DNA of 64,000 bases from Acinetobacter seifertii (GCF_000368065.1 NZ_KB851199.1:392609-456608); one strand, 5' to 3'; shown: positions 1-9,067, counted from the first letter of the stretch. Notes: a model not told the origin generated them from the sequence alone. Translations and numbers: made by a program.

Positions 1-371
1 GTATTCATAGCGAAAATTATTTACGTACTAACCTAGAACTCACCCATGCTCGTCCAAATCAGCCAATATTATCCAATCAGTTCAGCTTAACGTATGCCGA
101 TGATCAAGACGATGATTTAACATGGGAGAACCGACTTTTCCGTGAACATAGTTTCTTTGCAAACAACCGTTTTAACTACGGTATTTATACCGGCGGTTAT
201 TACAACAGTAACGATTTACGTTTAAATAGTTGGGGACCATTTGTCTCATGGCGCCAACCTCTTTTACGTGAATGGTTCTTTGTACAAGGCGATGTCAATT
301 ACTTTAATGACCATCGTGAAGATCGTAATCATTTCGTGAGTACTTTCTTGCGTTTAGAAGCGCTGTTCTAA
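1..371 (+). CDS. Putative outer-membrane beta-barrel protein, C-terminal part (5' cut by window edge)
   Basis: The reading frame is open from the first full codon at base 3 to a TAA at 369-371, so only the last 122 residues are seen. The visible protein has alternating aromatic and polar residues, and its last residue is Phe, as in many outer-membrane beta-barrels. The segment around NSWGPFVSWRQP is almost repeated in the next gene (NSWGPYISWRQP), so the two are tandem paralogues. The family is not one I can name; it resembles conserved hypothetical proteins of Acinetobacter. The barrel assignment is an inference from composition and the terminal Phe. Confidence 0.75.
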   Translation, partial: IHSENYLRTNLELTHARPNQPILSNQFSLTYADDQDDDLTWENRLFREHSFFANNRFNYGIYTGGYYNSNDLRLNSWGPFVSWRQPLLREWFFVQGDVNYFNDHREDRNHFVSTFLRLEALF

Positions 372-383
372 TTGCTACGGACG

Positions 384-406
384 ACCTTGGAGGTTGCCTC
401 CAAGGT
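384..406. repeat. Perfect inverted repeat without a T-tract
   Basis: ACCTTGGAGG and its exact complement are separated by TTG, making a 10-bp stem 13 bases after the first gene's stop. Neither strand has a downstream T-run, so it is not a standard intrinsic terminator. It may protect the 3' end of the mRNA, or limit read-through into the paralogue at 494. Confidence 0.55.
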
Positions 407-493
407 GGTGAAAAATAAAATACTTTTAAATAAAAATTTAAGCTTTTTCCCTTACAATACTGAGCTAACTTTTGATTCCTGATTTTCAGAAAA

Positions 494-1396
494 ATGAATC
501 AATTCTCTTCTTTTTCATTTAAATATAAATCTAAAGCCTTACTTTGTATTTATAGTTTAGGTATGCTGGTTTTAATTCCCCATACGCAACTTTTCTCTAA
601 TTCTTTCAAGCATCCACGCTCTACAAGACGATCTCTACATTCTTCTACACTATTTATCAAAACTCCAAGATTCTCAGCATTTTCTGACCACTTACCCTGT
701 GAAGCAGAAACAAATAATGATTCAGATGCCGCACTGATTCAGGACTTAATGGCCGTATTTGGAAATGATACGTTATGGAATCGTGTAAGCCAGTATAAAG
801 ATTCTTATAAAACCTTGGGTAAGAAAAAGAAGAAAGCTTCAACCCCTCGTATTTCGGTTAGTAATCCACTTACCGCAAGCTGGGATACGATTTCAACATG
901 GATACCTTTTGAAAATAATCTTGATTTAGGCTCAAACTCAGACAGTGATGTTTACGTCCAATTTCTTGCCAAGAAAAAATGGAATTTAAGACATAATATG
1001 AGCTTAGATACAGAGCAACTGTTCCGCTATGGCTCAACCAGCAGGAACTACACTGAAACAACACTGAACTTGACGCAAAAAATGCAGGACAATACACTTT
1101 TTGCTAGTAAATTTAATATTAATAAAAGTGAAAATGAAGACTATAGTTGGGGTAATTGGACTTTTCAGCAATACGAGTTTGTAAAAGATAATCGTCTCAC
1201 TTACGGCGTTTATAGTGGGGGCGTATATGCTAAAAATGACATTCGAGTAAATAGCTGGGGGCCTTATATTTCATGGCGCCAACCTATATGGCGAGATTGG
1301 ATTTTTATGCAAAATGATCTTAACTTTTTTAACCATATTGATGATGACCCTAAGCATCAATTGAGTATGCAAATGAATCTAGAAGCTAGTTTTTAG
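494..1396 (+). CDS. Putative outer-membrane beta-barrel protein, paralogue of the preceding gene
   Basis: This 300-residue protein starts with a basic stretch and a hydrophobic segment (about residues 15-30) that could be a signal sequence or anchor. The N-terminal third is polar and Ser/Thr/Lys-rich. From about residue 130 there are alternating aromatic/polar strands ending in a terminal Phe. Its last 70 residues closely match the end of the preceding truncated gene, including the WGPxxSWRQP segment, so the pair arose by tandem duplication. The Shine-Dalgarno upstream of the ATG is weak. I recognise no named domain. Outer-membrane location is inferred and the function is unknown. Confidence 0.7.
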   Translation: MNQFSSFSFKYKSKALLCIYSLGMLVLIPHTQLFSNSFKHPRSTRRSLHSSTLFIKTPRFSAFSDHLPCEAETNNDSDAALIQDLMAVFGNDTLWNRVSQYKDSYKTLGKKKKKASTPRISVSNPLTASWDTISTWIPFENNLDLGSNSDSDVYVQFLAKKKWNLRHNMSLDTEQLFRYGSTSRNYTETTLNLTQKMQDNTLFASKFNINKSENEDYSWGNWTFQQYEFVKDNRLTYGVYSGGVYAKNDIRVNSWGPYISWRQPIWRDWIFMQNDLNFFNHIDDDPKHQLSMQMNLEASF

Positions 1397-1441
1397 CCAA
1401 AAATCATTAAGTTGTGGATAACTCTTTCTTTATCCACAAAA

Positions 1442-1471
1442 AAAGCCCCTGACAGTTCAGAGGCTTTTTTT
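1442..1471. terminator. Bidirectional terminator between the beta-barrel gene and htpG
   Basis: The stem AAGCCCCTGA / TTCAGAGGCTT (one G:U-type mismatch) is flanked by A-runs on the left and T-runs on the right. It can therefore terminate the rightward gene ending at 1396 and the leftward htpG ending at 1481. Confidence 0.8.
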
Positions 1472-1480
1472 ATATCAAAA

Positions 1481-3400
1481 TTATTTCAACAACAAGCTAT
1501 TAATACGCTTCACATAAGCTGCTGGGTCTTCTGGTAAACCACCTTCAGCAATCACAGCCTGATCAAAAATCACGTTCGCCAAATCATCAAATTGTTCCGA
1601 GCCTTCAAGTTTTTTCACCAAAGGATGCTCAGGGTTAATTTCTAAAATTGGCTTGATTTCAGGAACAGCTTGACCTGCTTGTTTCAGCATACGAATAAGT
1701 TGCGGTGATAATTCACCTTCACTTGTTACTAAACACGCTGGAGAGTCGACCAAACGGGTTGTTACACGTACTTCTTTAGTTTTGGCTTTCAATGAGTCAC
1801 TTAGCTTTTCAACCACAGGCTTAAATTGTTCAGCCGCTTGCTCAAGTGCCTTTTTCTCTTCTGCATCTTGCAAGTCACCTAAATCAACCGCGCCTTTAGA
1901 AACATTCTTCAATGGAGTACCGTCAAACTCTTGAACAAAATTCATTGCCCATTCGTCAACACGCTCTGCCATTAACAATACTTCGATGCCTTTTTTCTTA
2001 AACAACTCAAGCTGTGGTGAGTTTTTAGCAGCAGCTAAGCTGTCAGCAGTCACATAATAAATAGCTTTTTGGTCTTCTTTCATGCGAGCTTTATAGTCTG
2101 CAAAAGAAGTTACGACTTCATCATTTGTTGAAGTTGCATAACGTAATAATTTTAAAATACGTTCGCGATTACCAAAGTCTTCACCCAAACCTTCTTTAAG
2201 TACTGAGCCAAACTCAGTGTAGAACGCTTTGAACTTTTCTTGGTCTTTTTCATCTTCTGATTTAGCCAAACCATCAAGTACAGTCAATATACGGCGTGCG
2301 TTACCTTCACGAATTGTTTTGACATCGCGGCTTTCTTGCAACAACTCACGGCTCACATTAAGCGGTAAATCTGCACTATCCACCACACCTTGTACAAAGC
2401 GTAAATAGTTTGGAATTAAGTTATCTGCATCATCCATAATGAAGACACGTTTCACATATAGCTTAATTCCCGCTTTTGCTTCACGTGTAAAAATGTCATG
2501 AGGAGCTTTGCTTGGAATATAAAGTAATTGGGTATATTCAGTGCTACCCTCAACTCGGTTATGCGCCCAAGCAAGTGGTGCATCAAAGTCATGCGTTAAG
2601 TTTTTATAAAACTCAACATATTGCTCATCTGTCACTTCACTTTTGTTACGAGTCCATAAAGCACTTGCAGAGTTAATCGCTTCCCACTCGTCAGTTTTGA
2701 CCATTTGGCCACCTTTAGGTTCTTCACCTTCAGCGACTTCCTCTTCTTGCCAAACTTCTTTTTGCATTTCAATTGGCAAGCTAATGTGGTCAGAATATTT
2801 GTTAACGATCTGCTTAACTTTATAAGATTCTAAATAATCAAGCGCGTCATCACGCAAATGAAGAATAATGTCAGTACCACGTGAAGCTTTATCAATTTGC
2901 TGAACTTCAAACTCGCCAGTACCACCACTAATCCAGCGCACCCCTTCAGATGCATCTAGACCCGCACGACGTGATTCAACCGTAATTTTGTCTGCAACAA
3001 TAAAACCTGAATAGAAACCAACACCAAACTGACCAATCAACTGAGCATCTGCTTTCTGGTCACCCGTCAATTTTGACATGAAGTCTTTAGTCCCAGATTT
3101 TGCAATGGTACCCAAGTTATCAATTGCTTCTTGTTGGCTTAAACCAATACCGTTATCAGAGATCGTTAAGGTTTTATCTTCTTTATTTAAGCTGATTCGT
3201 ACATGTAAGTCTGGATCATTTTCATAATATTCAGGATGATTGATTCCTTCAAAACGTAACTTATCACATGCATCAGATGCATTAGAGATCAGCTCACGCA
3301 AGAAAATTTCAGGGTTAGAATAGAGAGAATGCGTCACTAAATGTAAAAGCTGTGCTACTTCTGCTTGGAAACTATAATTTTGTGATGCTTGTTCACTCAT
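1481..3400 (-). CDS. htpG: Molecular chaperone HtpG (Hsp90)
   Basis: This is a 639-residue bacterial Hsp90, the ATP-dependent homodimeric cytosolic chaperone that refolds client proteins with the DnaK system. The N-terminal GHKL ATPase fold is clear: an [14 protein letters not shown] helix near residues 35-50, a DNGIG motif near 80, and GQFGVGFYS near 125. The middle and C-terminal dimerisation domains follow at full family length. The ATG is preceded by a good Shine-Dalgarno (AAGGAGT). The gene stands alone between opposing neighbours and ends at a shared bidirectional terminator. I saw no clear heat-shock promoter by eye. Confidence 0.97.
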   Translation of the reverse strand: MSEQASQNYSFQAEVAQLLHLVTHSLYSNPEIFLRELISNASDACDKLRFEGINHPEYYENDPDLHVRISLNKEDKTLTISDNGIGLSQQEAIDNLGTIAKSGTKDFMSKLTGDQKADAQLIGQFGVGFYSGFIVADKITVESRRAGLDASEGVRWISGGTGEFEVQQIDKASRGTDIILHLRDDALDYLESYKVKQIVNKYSDHISLPIEMQKEVWQEEEVAEGEEPKGGQMVKTDEWEAINSASALWTRNKSEVTDEQYVEFYKNLTHDFDAPLAWAHNRVEGSTEYTQLLYIPSKAPHDIFTREAKAGIKLYVKRVFIMDDADNLIPNYLRFVQGVVDSADLPLNVSRELLQESRDVKTIREGNARRILTVLDGLAKSEDEKDQEKFKAFYTEFGSVLKEGLGEDFGNRERILKLLRYATSTNDEVVTSFADYKARMKEDQKAIYYVTADSLAAAKNSPQLELFKKKGIEVLLMAERVDEWAMNFVQEFDGTPLKNVSKGAVDLGDLQDAEEKKALEQAAEQFKPVVEKLSDSLKAKTKEVRVTTRLVDSPACLVTSEGELSPQLIRMLKQAGQAVPEIKPILEINPEHPLVKKLEGSEQFDDLANVIFDQAVIAEGGLPEDPAAYVKRINSLLLK

Positions 3401-3502
3401 AAATCACTCCTTAAATTTTGAAGTCTGTTTGTTCTCGAATGCTTTATGAATGGAGTATTTCTAGAATTTTTCAATCCTGAATATTAAAAAATTTTACTTT
3501 AA

Positions 3503-3856
3503 TTAAAATGGGCCATGGCTTAACACTCTATCTTGCAGGATAGAATCCAACTGTTGTTGTCTCTGCTGATAAGCTTTGGAAATACAACTAACGTTGGCAG
3601 CGCAGGCATTTCTTTTTTTCAACCATTGTTGTTGAGTATCTTTTTGATTATCTCTGCCTCCCATCGGTAACGCATGTAAAACAATTTGATAGGTCGTTGC
3701 CATTTTCACATCTGCATCATTTAAAGAACGATTTTTACAAATACTCAGTTCTGTCTTAGTTTTTGCAGCATTACACGAAAAACTAGCAGCCTGTACATTA
3801 TGGGCAAAAGCCATACCACTAAAAAGTGCTAGAGCTATGGCAAATTTTCTATTCAT
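3503..3856 (-). CDS. LprI-like small periplasmic protein
   Basis: The 117-residue product begins with a classic signal peptide (MNRKFAIALALFSGMAFA, probable cleavage after VQAA). The mature part has four cysteines in the arrangement of the LprI N-terminal family (formerly DUF1311): FSCNAAKTKTELSIC, then two more near ACAANVSC. The cysteines probably form two disulphides. LprI of mycobacteria is reported as a lysozyme inhibitor, but most Gram-negative members are uncharacterised, so the function here is open. It is separated from htpG by about 100 bases and probably has its own promoter. Confidence 0.75.
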   Translation of the reverse strand: MNRKFAIALALFSGMAFAHNVQAASFSCNAAKTKTELSICKNRSLNDADVKMATTYQIVLHALPMGGRDNQKDTQQQWLKKRNACAANVSCISKAYQQRQQQLDSILQDRVLSHGPF

Positions 3857-3964
3857 GAGATTATTCCTTTAAAGATATACAAAAAATAGTTTAAAAATAA
3901 AAGGTGAAATAATATGTAGAAAACTGTCTGTTTTATGCTTTTTTAGTGATATTAAAAATAAAAA

Positions 3965-3989
3965 ACCTCACATAAAATCTATGTGAGGT
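3965..3989 (-). terminator. Intrinsic terminator downstream of ompW
   Basis: ACCTCACATA and TATGTGAGGT form a perfect 10-bp stem with a 5-base loop. On the minus strand it is followed by TTTTTTATTTTT. It lies about 50 bases after the ompW stop. Confidence 0.85.
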
Positions 3990-4036
3990 GCCTGAGTCTA
4001 GGTTTGTTATTATATTCTTTCTATTTATTATTATGC

Positions 4037-4618
4037 TTAAAATCTATAGCTATAACCTAAAGTGTAAACAAATGGGTTAATATCTAAATCAAACTTAGCA
4101 CCATTTGTTAAAGTAACTTCTGGACTAATATCTGCATAACGAACATCTACAAATACTCCCCAGTTTTTCGCATCAGCAGGCTGAAAGTTAAAACCAACTT
4201 GCCCTGCTACACCAAAATCTTCTTTTACTTTGTCAGCAACGCCTTGCTCATCCCAAGGAATAAATGCTGTCGCCCCGATACCAATATACGGTGTGAAACG
4301 AGTTGAATTTTTAAAATGATATTTTGCAGTAATTGTTGGTGGTAATTGTTTAATACGCGCGACATTCTTACCATCTAATAAAACATCATGATTGACTGGC
4401 GCTGCTAATAATAATTCAGCCGAAAAAGGAGATTCGCCAAAAAAGTATTCAACTGATGGTGTAAATGCATATTCATGATCAGCTTTTACTACACCTAAAG
4501 CAGTTGTTGTATCATCAGATGGTGCAATAACACTACCACCAAATTTTACTTGCCAATTACCAGCAAAAGTAAATGAAGACATCCCCATTAATGCAATAAC
4601 CAACGCTTTTTTGAACAC
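4037..4618 (-). CDS. ompW: OmpW-family outer membrane protein
   Basis: This is an OmpW-type eight-stranded barrel, a small outer-membrane channel thought to pass hydrophobic compounds. I chose the GTG at 4618 because it gives a clean signal peptide (FKKALVIALMGMSSFTFA) and has GGAGA 6-10 bases upstream; an in-frame ATG at 4657 would add 13 non-signal residues. The mature protein starts GNWQVKFGG. It carries the family's late strands (NPFVYTLGYSYRF) and ends in Phe. At about 193 residues the length is usual for OmpW. An AT-rich 300-base region lies upstream. Confidence 0.88.
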   Translation of the reverse strand: MFKKALVIALMGMSSFTFAGNWQVKFGGSVIAPSDDTTTALGVVKADHEYAFTPSVEYFFGESPFSAELLLAAPVNHDVLLDGKNVARIKQLPPTITAKYHFKNSTRFTPYIGIGATAFIPWDEQGVADKVKEDFGVAGQVGFNFQPADAKNWGVFVDVRYADISPEVTLTNGAKFDLDINPFVYTLGYSYRF

Positions 4619-4947
4619 TTTAATATCTCCAACCTTATTTATATTTATAATAAACATTTATTTTAAATTGATGCAACACCTATTATAAAATTATTTTTAT
4701 ATTTATTTTTAAATAACTGTTTTAAATAAAATTATATATTAACCAACTATTTTAATTGGTTTTTATTCCAACCTTATTAATCAGAATTATTTTATATAAC
4801 CAACCTTTTTAATATACTTTTAATTCCGAGCATTTTAATATAATTTATTTTAAATACATGTTTTATTTATTCCATAAAAAAAGCCTTCTTAATGATCACC
4901 TTTGGATAATTATTAAGAAGGCTTTAAATTTAATATATTATGAAAAA
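4619..4947. other. AT-rich intergenic region upstream of ompW with a repeated motif
   Basis: There is no gene here. The stretch is extremely AT-rich and holds three direct copies of CCAACCTTATT-like sequence (4629-4640, 4768-4780, 4800-4813) and a partial inverted repeat ACCAA...TTGGT at 4742-4760. The ompW promoter must lie in it. The left end (4880-4925) is the terminator of the convergent-side antiporter gene. Confidence 0.6.
4880..4925. terminator. Terminator of the antiporter gene
   Basis: AAAGCCTTCTTAAT and ATTAAGAAGGCTTT form a perfect 14-bp stem. On the plus strand an A-run precedes it, which reads as a T-run after the hairpin on the minus strand. Because the antiporter stop is at 4948, this is its terminator on the minus strand. 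Confidence 0.85.
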
Positions 4948-6372
4948 TTATAAAATCATAGCTGCAATCCAGCCAAAAACGAGTAGAGGGATATTAAAAT
5001 GAATAAATGTTGGAATAACAGTATCCCAAATATGGTCATGTTGCCCATCAACACCTAAACCAGCTGTAGGCCCTAGCGTTGAATCAGAAGCTGGAGAGCC
5101 TGCATCACCTAAAGCCGCAGCTGTACCTATCAGTGCAATCGTTGCTAATGGTGAAAAACCAAACTGTACACATAAAGGAACGTAAATCACTGCCAAGACA
5201 GGAACACTAGAGAAAGATGAACCAATACCAATCGTGACAAACAAACCAATACAAAGCATTAAGAAAGCCGCAAGGGCACGATTATCACCAATAATTTCAA
5301 CCACTCCTTTTACAAGTTGATTAATATCACCCGTATGCGTCATGACTGATGCAAAACCCGCAGCAGAGATCATAATAAAGCCGACTAGAGCCATCATTCG
5401 CATACCTTGTACAAACACATCATCTGCATCTTGCCATTTAAAAATGCCTGCTGTAGACAAAATTGCGAAGCCGACTAGACCGCCTAAAATCATTGAGCCA
5501 GAATAAAGCTGTGCAACTAAAGTGAGACCTATCGCCAGTAAAGCCATAAAAATTGTTTTTTTTGCAATGACAGGAGCTTGTTCTGCTTCATGTTTAAGTT
5601 CTTCTGCATCTGCTTTTAGATCTGCTGTTTCATCTTGTACTGTTGCACGTAAAGGTTTATCTAAATCAATCGTGGTTACAGGAGTAATAGCTCGATCAGC
5701 ATAAATTCTTGGTTTACGGTAACTAATAAATACTGCAACTAAAGTGCCTAACACCATACCTAAAACCGGAATTGCCATACCAATTGGCATCATGCCTCGT
5801 TCGACATGTAAACCATAAGCAGCACCGATTTTGTTGATATTCCCCATCAAAATTTGTTCAAGGAAAATCGCACCAAAACCAACAGGTAGAAAAATATAGG
5901 TACCCACCAAGCCCAAAGTCAGAATACAAGCTGCTGCGCGGCGGTCTAGTTTCAAGTGATTCATGACTCGTAATAATGGCGGTACGAGTACAGGAATAAA
6001 TGCGATATGAACCGGAATCAGGTTTTGAGAGAAAATCGCAGAAATGAGTAGAATACCTAAGAGTAAATATTTTACTTTGGTTTCACGGCTTTTCCCCGCT
6101 TCCATTCCTAATAAACCAATCAGCTTATGGGCAAGTAGGTCAGGTAAACCCGATTTAGAAAGAGCAAGTGCAAATGCACCTAATACGGCATAAGCGAGCG
6201 CAACTTCAGCACCATCACCAAGGCCTGCATTAAAAGCATCAACAGTTTGAGAAAGACTTAAACCCGAGACAAGACCACCAACAATGGCAGAAACCACTAA
6301 TGTCAATACGACAGAAACACGTGCTAGTGAGAGTAAAAACATCACAGCAATCGCCACAACAACAGCATTCAT
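4948..6372 (-). CDS. Na+/H+ antiporter family transporter (YuiF/NhaC-like)
   Basis: This polytopic inner-membrane protein of 474 residues has about 11-12 hydrophobic segments. They are broken by one hydrophilic loop near residues 225-265 that is rich in Asp, Glu and Lys. The C-terminal half carries GIGSSFSSVPVLAVIY and GTAAALGDAGSPASDSTLGPT, typical of the ion-transporter superfamily group COG2056, which is annotated as Na+/H+ antiporter or, for Bacillus YuiF, a predicted histidine transporter. The substrate cannot be decided from sequence. The ATG at 6372 is preferred over a TTG two codons upstream; neither has a strong Shine-Dalgarno. Confidence 0.85.
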   Translation of the reverse strand: MNAVVVAIAVMFLLSLARVSVVLTLVVSAIVGGLVSGLSLSQTVDAFNAGLGDGAEVALAYAVLGAFALALSKSGLPDLLAHKLIGLLGMEAGKSRETKVKYLLLGILLISAIFSQNLIPVHIAFIPVLVPPLLRVMNHLKLDRRAAACILTLGLVGTYIFLPVGFGAIFLEQILMGNINKIGAAYGLHVERGMMPIGMAIPVLGMVLGTLVAVFISYRKPRIYADRAITPVTTIDLDKPLRATVQDETADLKADAEELKHEAEQAPVIAKKTIFMALLAIGLTLVAQLYSGSMILGGLVGFAILSTAGIFKWQDADDVFVQGMRMMALVGFIMISAAGFASVMTHTGDINQLVKGVVEIIGDNRALAAFLMLCIGLFVTIGIGSSFSSVPVLAVIYVPLCVQFGFSPLATIALIGTAAALGDAGSPASDSTLGPTAGLGVDGQHDHIWDTVIPTFIHFNIPLLVFGWIAAMIL

Positions 6373-6473
6373 CAACAAATTCAGAACAAAATAAAAGGCG
6401 ATATTCTATCAGATTCGCATCTACGAAGCCGAAAATATCGCCAAATTAGCAGTTTTGTATATTAAACAATCAC

Positions 6474-7355
6474 TTATTTGCTTTGTGATTGAATAAACTC
6501 ACGAATATGAGCTGCTACTTTCTCAGCTTGACTTAAAATAGCCCAATGGTTTGCTTCAAGCTCAACATACTCAAAGTTTTCAACCCATTTTGGCATCGCT
6601 TCCGTAATATATTCAGGGCTCACAAAAGTATCATATTTTAAAATAATTGCTTTAACTGGACACTGTGCATAACGCTGACGAGGTGCTGTTAAGCGAGGAA
6701 TAAAATTAGCACGATATAAATTAATCCCGTATTTACCATCAGCAGAAATATTATTATTTAACGGTAAATTATCTTTTCGCTCTAAGTCTTTTAATATTTT
6801 ACCCCACTTTTCTGGACTAAAAAGCGACCATACGGTTGGCGCGACAAATGGTAAATGGAAGGCACCGATATACCATGATTTTGTTAAAATTTTTAAGATC
6901 TTTGCAGGAGACGTTTTAAATTTATCTCTTAAGAACAACGCAGCGTGATCTAAACAAGGACCAGAAATGGTTGTATAAGATAACAAGCGGCCTTTAAATT
7001 TAGGTTCAGTTGCAGACTCCCAAGACTGAATCGAACCCCAATCATGTGCAGCCATATGGAACTGTCGATTTGGCAGTACTTCATCGACGACTTCTTTTAA
7101 ATCTAAAGATAAGCGCTCTAAACGATAATCGCGTATCCGTTTAGGAATAGATGACAAACCCGCTCCACGGACATCATAAGTAACGATATAAAAATCATTA
7201 ATTAAATATTCAATGACCGATTCCCATACTTCCTGATTATCAGGATAACCATGTACTAAAACTAATGGGGTCTTTTTCTCATCGCCCCAAGCCTTGGCAC
7301 ATAGGGTTTGTTGATCAGTTGTTGTTACTGTATAAATCTTTGGCTGCATAATCAT
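6474..7355 (-). CDS. Alpha/beta hydrolase (epoxide hydrolase-like)
   Basis: This soluble alpha/beta-hydrolase-fold enzyme has 293 residues. The oxyanion-hole HGYPDN motif is near residue 35. The nucleophile elbow is HDWGS near residue 104, with Asp as nucleophile as in epoxide hydrolases and haloalkane dehalogenases rather than Ser. The catalytic His is likely in ANHWA near the C-terminus. A helical cap region sits between about residues 130 and 220. The substrate is unknown. Two ATGs two codons apart are possible starts; the inner one (7349) has better spacing from AGGA. It is divergent from the thioesterase-like gene at 7473. Confidence 0.85.
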   Translation of the reverse strand: MIMQPKIYTVTTTDQQTLCAKAWGDEKKTPLVLVHGYPDNQEVWESVIEYLINDFYIVTYDVRGAGLSSIPKRIRDYRLERLSLDLKEVVDEVLPNRQFHMAAHDWGSIQSWESATEPKFKGRLLSYTTISGPCLDHAALFLRDKFKTSPAKILKILTKSWYIGAFHLPFVAPTVWSLFSPEKWGKILKDLERKDNLPLNNNISADGKYGINLYRANFIPRLTAPRQRYAQCPVKAIILKYDTFVSPEYITEAMPKWVENFEYVELEANHWAILSQAEKVAAHIREFIQSQSK

Positions 7356-7472
7356 TTCCTATTTTGTTTTTCAATTGATCATGTCGTTAATCGGATAAAG
7401 CATTGCCATCAATATAAAAAAGATGATACTTATCTAGTATGACCAGTGTTGCAATAAAAAAAATTGACTATT

Positions 7473-7958
7473 ATGGCTATTTTAAAAAAACTTCAGAACA
7501 TTCCTTCTATCTCTAAATTCTTATTTAATTATTATCCTCCCTACCGTGGTGCAGGGATTCATATTGAAATCATGAATTTAGAACTTTGCCACGTTCGGGT
7601 AAAAATGCCCCTTAGCTGGAAAAACCAAAATTTAGTGGGAACACATTTTGGCGGTAGTCTTTATTCAATGGTAGACCCGTTCTATATGCTTATTCTTATG
7701 CATCACTTAGGATCAAAATACATTGTCTGGGATAAAGCGGCTGAAATTAATTTTTTATCGCCTGGCCGAAGTACTGTTTATGCCGACATCCGAGTTGATT
7801 TAGCAGAAATCGAACAAATTCGAGAACTCGCCGAGAACTATGCGCCAGTTCTTAGAACATATCATCTCAATATTTTTGATGAATCTGGAGTAAGAATTGC
7901 TGAAGTACAAAAGACTCTTTACATCCGCCGCAAAAAAGCTAAAGCTTTCCACCAATAA
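7473..7958 (+). CDS. DUF4442 hotdog-fold thioesterase-like protein
   Basis: This 161-residue protein fits the DUF4442 (hotdog/thioesterase superfamily) pattern: NLVGTHFGGSLYSMVDPFYMLIL forms the central helix region, followed by a beta-rich half containing AAEINFLSPG. Members resemble acyl-CoA thioesterases, but no substrate is established. The ATG at 7473 is chosen over an in-frame TTG three codons earlier; no good Shine-Dalgarno is present for either. It is divergent from the hydrolase, with about 115 bases for both promoters, and it ends in a terminator that overlaps the stop codon. Confidence 0.8.
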   Translation: MAILKKLQNIPSISKFLFNYYPPYRGAGIHIEIMNLELCHVRVKMPLSWKNQNLVGTHFGGSLYSMVDPFYMLILMHHLGSKYIVWDKAAEINFLSPGRSTVYADIRVDLAEIEQIRELAENYAPVLRTYHLNIFDESGVRIAEVQKTLYIRRKKAKAFHQ

Positions 7959-7984
7959 AATAAGCGCTCAAAAGCGCTTATTTT
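7957..7984. terminator. Bidirectional terminator between the hotdog gene and the first glycine-zipper gene
   Basis: AAAATAAGCGCT and AGCGCTTATTTT form a perfect 12-bp stem with a CAAA loop. It overlaps the TAA of the rightward gene and ends 13 bases before the stop of the leftward glycine-zipper gene. Confidence 0.85.
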
Positions 7985-7997
7985 ATGTCAATAAATT

Positions 7998-8360
7998 CTA
8001 TCTCTTCTCTTCATAGGCTGCGCCAGCACCACCGCCGAGTGCACCACCAATTGCAGCGCCCGTATCACCACCAAAAATTGCTTTACCTACGACAGAGCCA
8101 ATACCGGCACCAATTGCGCTGCTTGTTGTCGAACTTTTATTACTACCTTTAGCATTTGCCCCCACACCGGCGCCTGCTGCTGCACCAACACCCGCACCTA
8201 AACCACCACCTACATGGTTACCTACGCCACCACCCACGGCCCCTCCTAATGCAGCAGCACCAATACGCTGATCAGATGGGCTCATATTTTGACAGCCAGT
8301 AAACATAACCGCAGACAATACTAAAGTAGACACTAAACCAATTGTTTTCTTCATGACCAT
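7998..8360 (-). CDS. Glycine-zipper lipoprotein, copy 1
   Basis: This is a small lipoprotein of 120 residues. It has an N-terminal hydrophobic segment with a lipobox (MFTGC), then a Ser/Asn/Gln-rich link. The rest consists of two glycine-zipper segments (GxxxG repeats) typical of the SlyB/OmpA-like glycine-zipper families and ends in AYEEKR. Such proteins insert in or lie against the outer membrane, and several are envelope-stress responsive. The ATG at 8360 is chosen because GGAG lies five bases before it; a GTG two codons upstream is less well placed. It is a paralogue of the next gene. Confidence 0.8.
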   Translation of the reverse strand: MVMKKTIGLVSTLVLSAVMFTGCQNMSPSDQRIGAAALGGAVGGGVGNHVGGGLGAGVGAAAGAGVGANAKGSNKSSTTSSAIGAGIGSVVGKAIFGGDTGAAIGGALGGGAGAAYEEKR

Positions 8361-8514
8361 ACTCACTCCATTGTGCTCTATTCCAAGGATAATCTTCTTT
8401 TATGGGGAATTTTATGAGTTTGTGTTAACACACTGTTGTGGACGATTGATATTTTGTAAAAGCCTTATAGAATCGATAATTAATTCATCTTAACGCGCAT
8501 AAATTAAGCAAAAA

Positions 8515-8544
8515 AAGAAGCCCTTAAAAACTTAAGAGCTTCTT
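8515..8544 (-). terminator. Terminator downstream of glycine-zipper copy 2
   Basis: AAGAAGCCCTTAA pairs with TTAAGAGCTTCTT over 13 bp with one wobble position. On the minus strand it is followed by a T-run (TTTTTTGC), placing it after the gene that stops at 8567. Confidence 0.8.
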
Positions 8545-8566
8545 TGTTAGATACGATCAATCTAAC

Positions 8567-8932
8567 TTAGTACTTCCCTTTTTTTTCCTCATAAGCAGCT
8601 CCAGCACTACCGCCAAGTGCGCCACCAGCGGCAGCACCCGCCTCACCACCAATGACTGCTCCACCTAAAAGTGCCCCTACACCTGCGCCAATTGCACTAT
8701 TACGCGTAGTTTTACTATTTGAACCTTTTGCATTTGCAGCTACACCTGCACCTAATGCAGCTCCTAAGCCTGCACCAAGGTTACCACCCAAGCTTTTACC
8801 CACTGCACCACCAGCACCACCACCAATCGCAGCAGAACCAATACGCTTACTTTCTGGACTTGCGTTTTGACAACCTACAAACAAAGTGCTCGACATTAAA
8901 CCCACACCTGCAATCATCATCATTTTTTTCAT
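8567..8932 (-). CDS. Glycine-zipper lipoprotein, copy 2
   Basis: This 121-residue lipoprotein has the same architecture as its neighbour: signal segment, lipobox (LFVGC), QNASPESKRIG, two glycine-zipper blocks separated by ANAKGSNSKTT, and a closing AYEEKKGKY. The two copies align along their whole length, so they are a tandem duplication. Each has its own terminator, so they appear to be separate transcripts. The ATG at 8932 has GGAG eight bases upstream; an ATG at 8953 would add seven residues before the signal peptide. The exact function is unknown. Confidence 0.8.
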   Translation of the reverse strand: MKKMMMIAGVGLMSSTLFVGCQNASPESKRIGSAAIGGGAGGAVGKSLGGNLGAGLGAALGAGVAANAKGSNSKTTRNSAIGAGVGALLGGAVIGGEAGAAAGGALGGSAGAAYEEKKGKY

Positions 8933-9067
8933 TCGATTTACTCCAGTTTTCATAAGTAGGTAGCCTAATTTGCTTATGTGGAGTCTTTATCCCGCTTAAG
9001 TAATAAAATATTTGCTCTTTAATATTCTTATGTAATTACAACTTAAAATTGTTAAATAACTTTAAAT

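Noticed and set aside
8652..8955. Pro/Ala-rich and His/Gln-rich ORFs opposite the glycine-zipper gene
   Set aside because: These are complements of Gly/Ala codons in the zipper and have no start signals.
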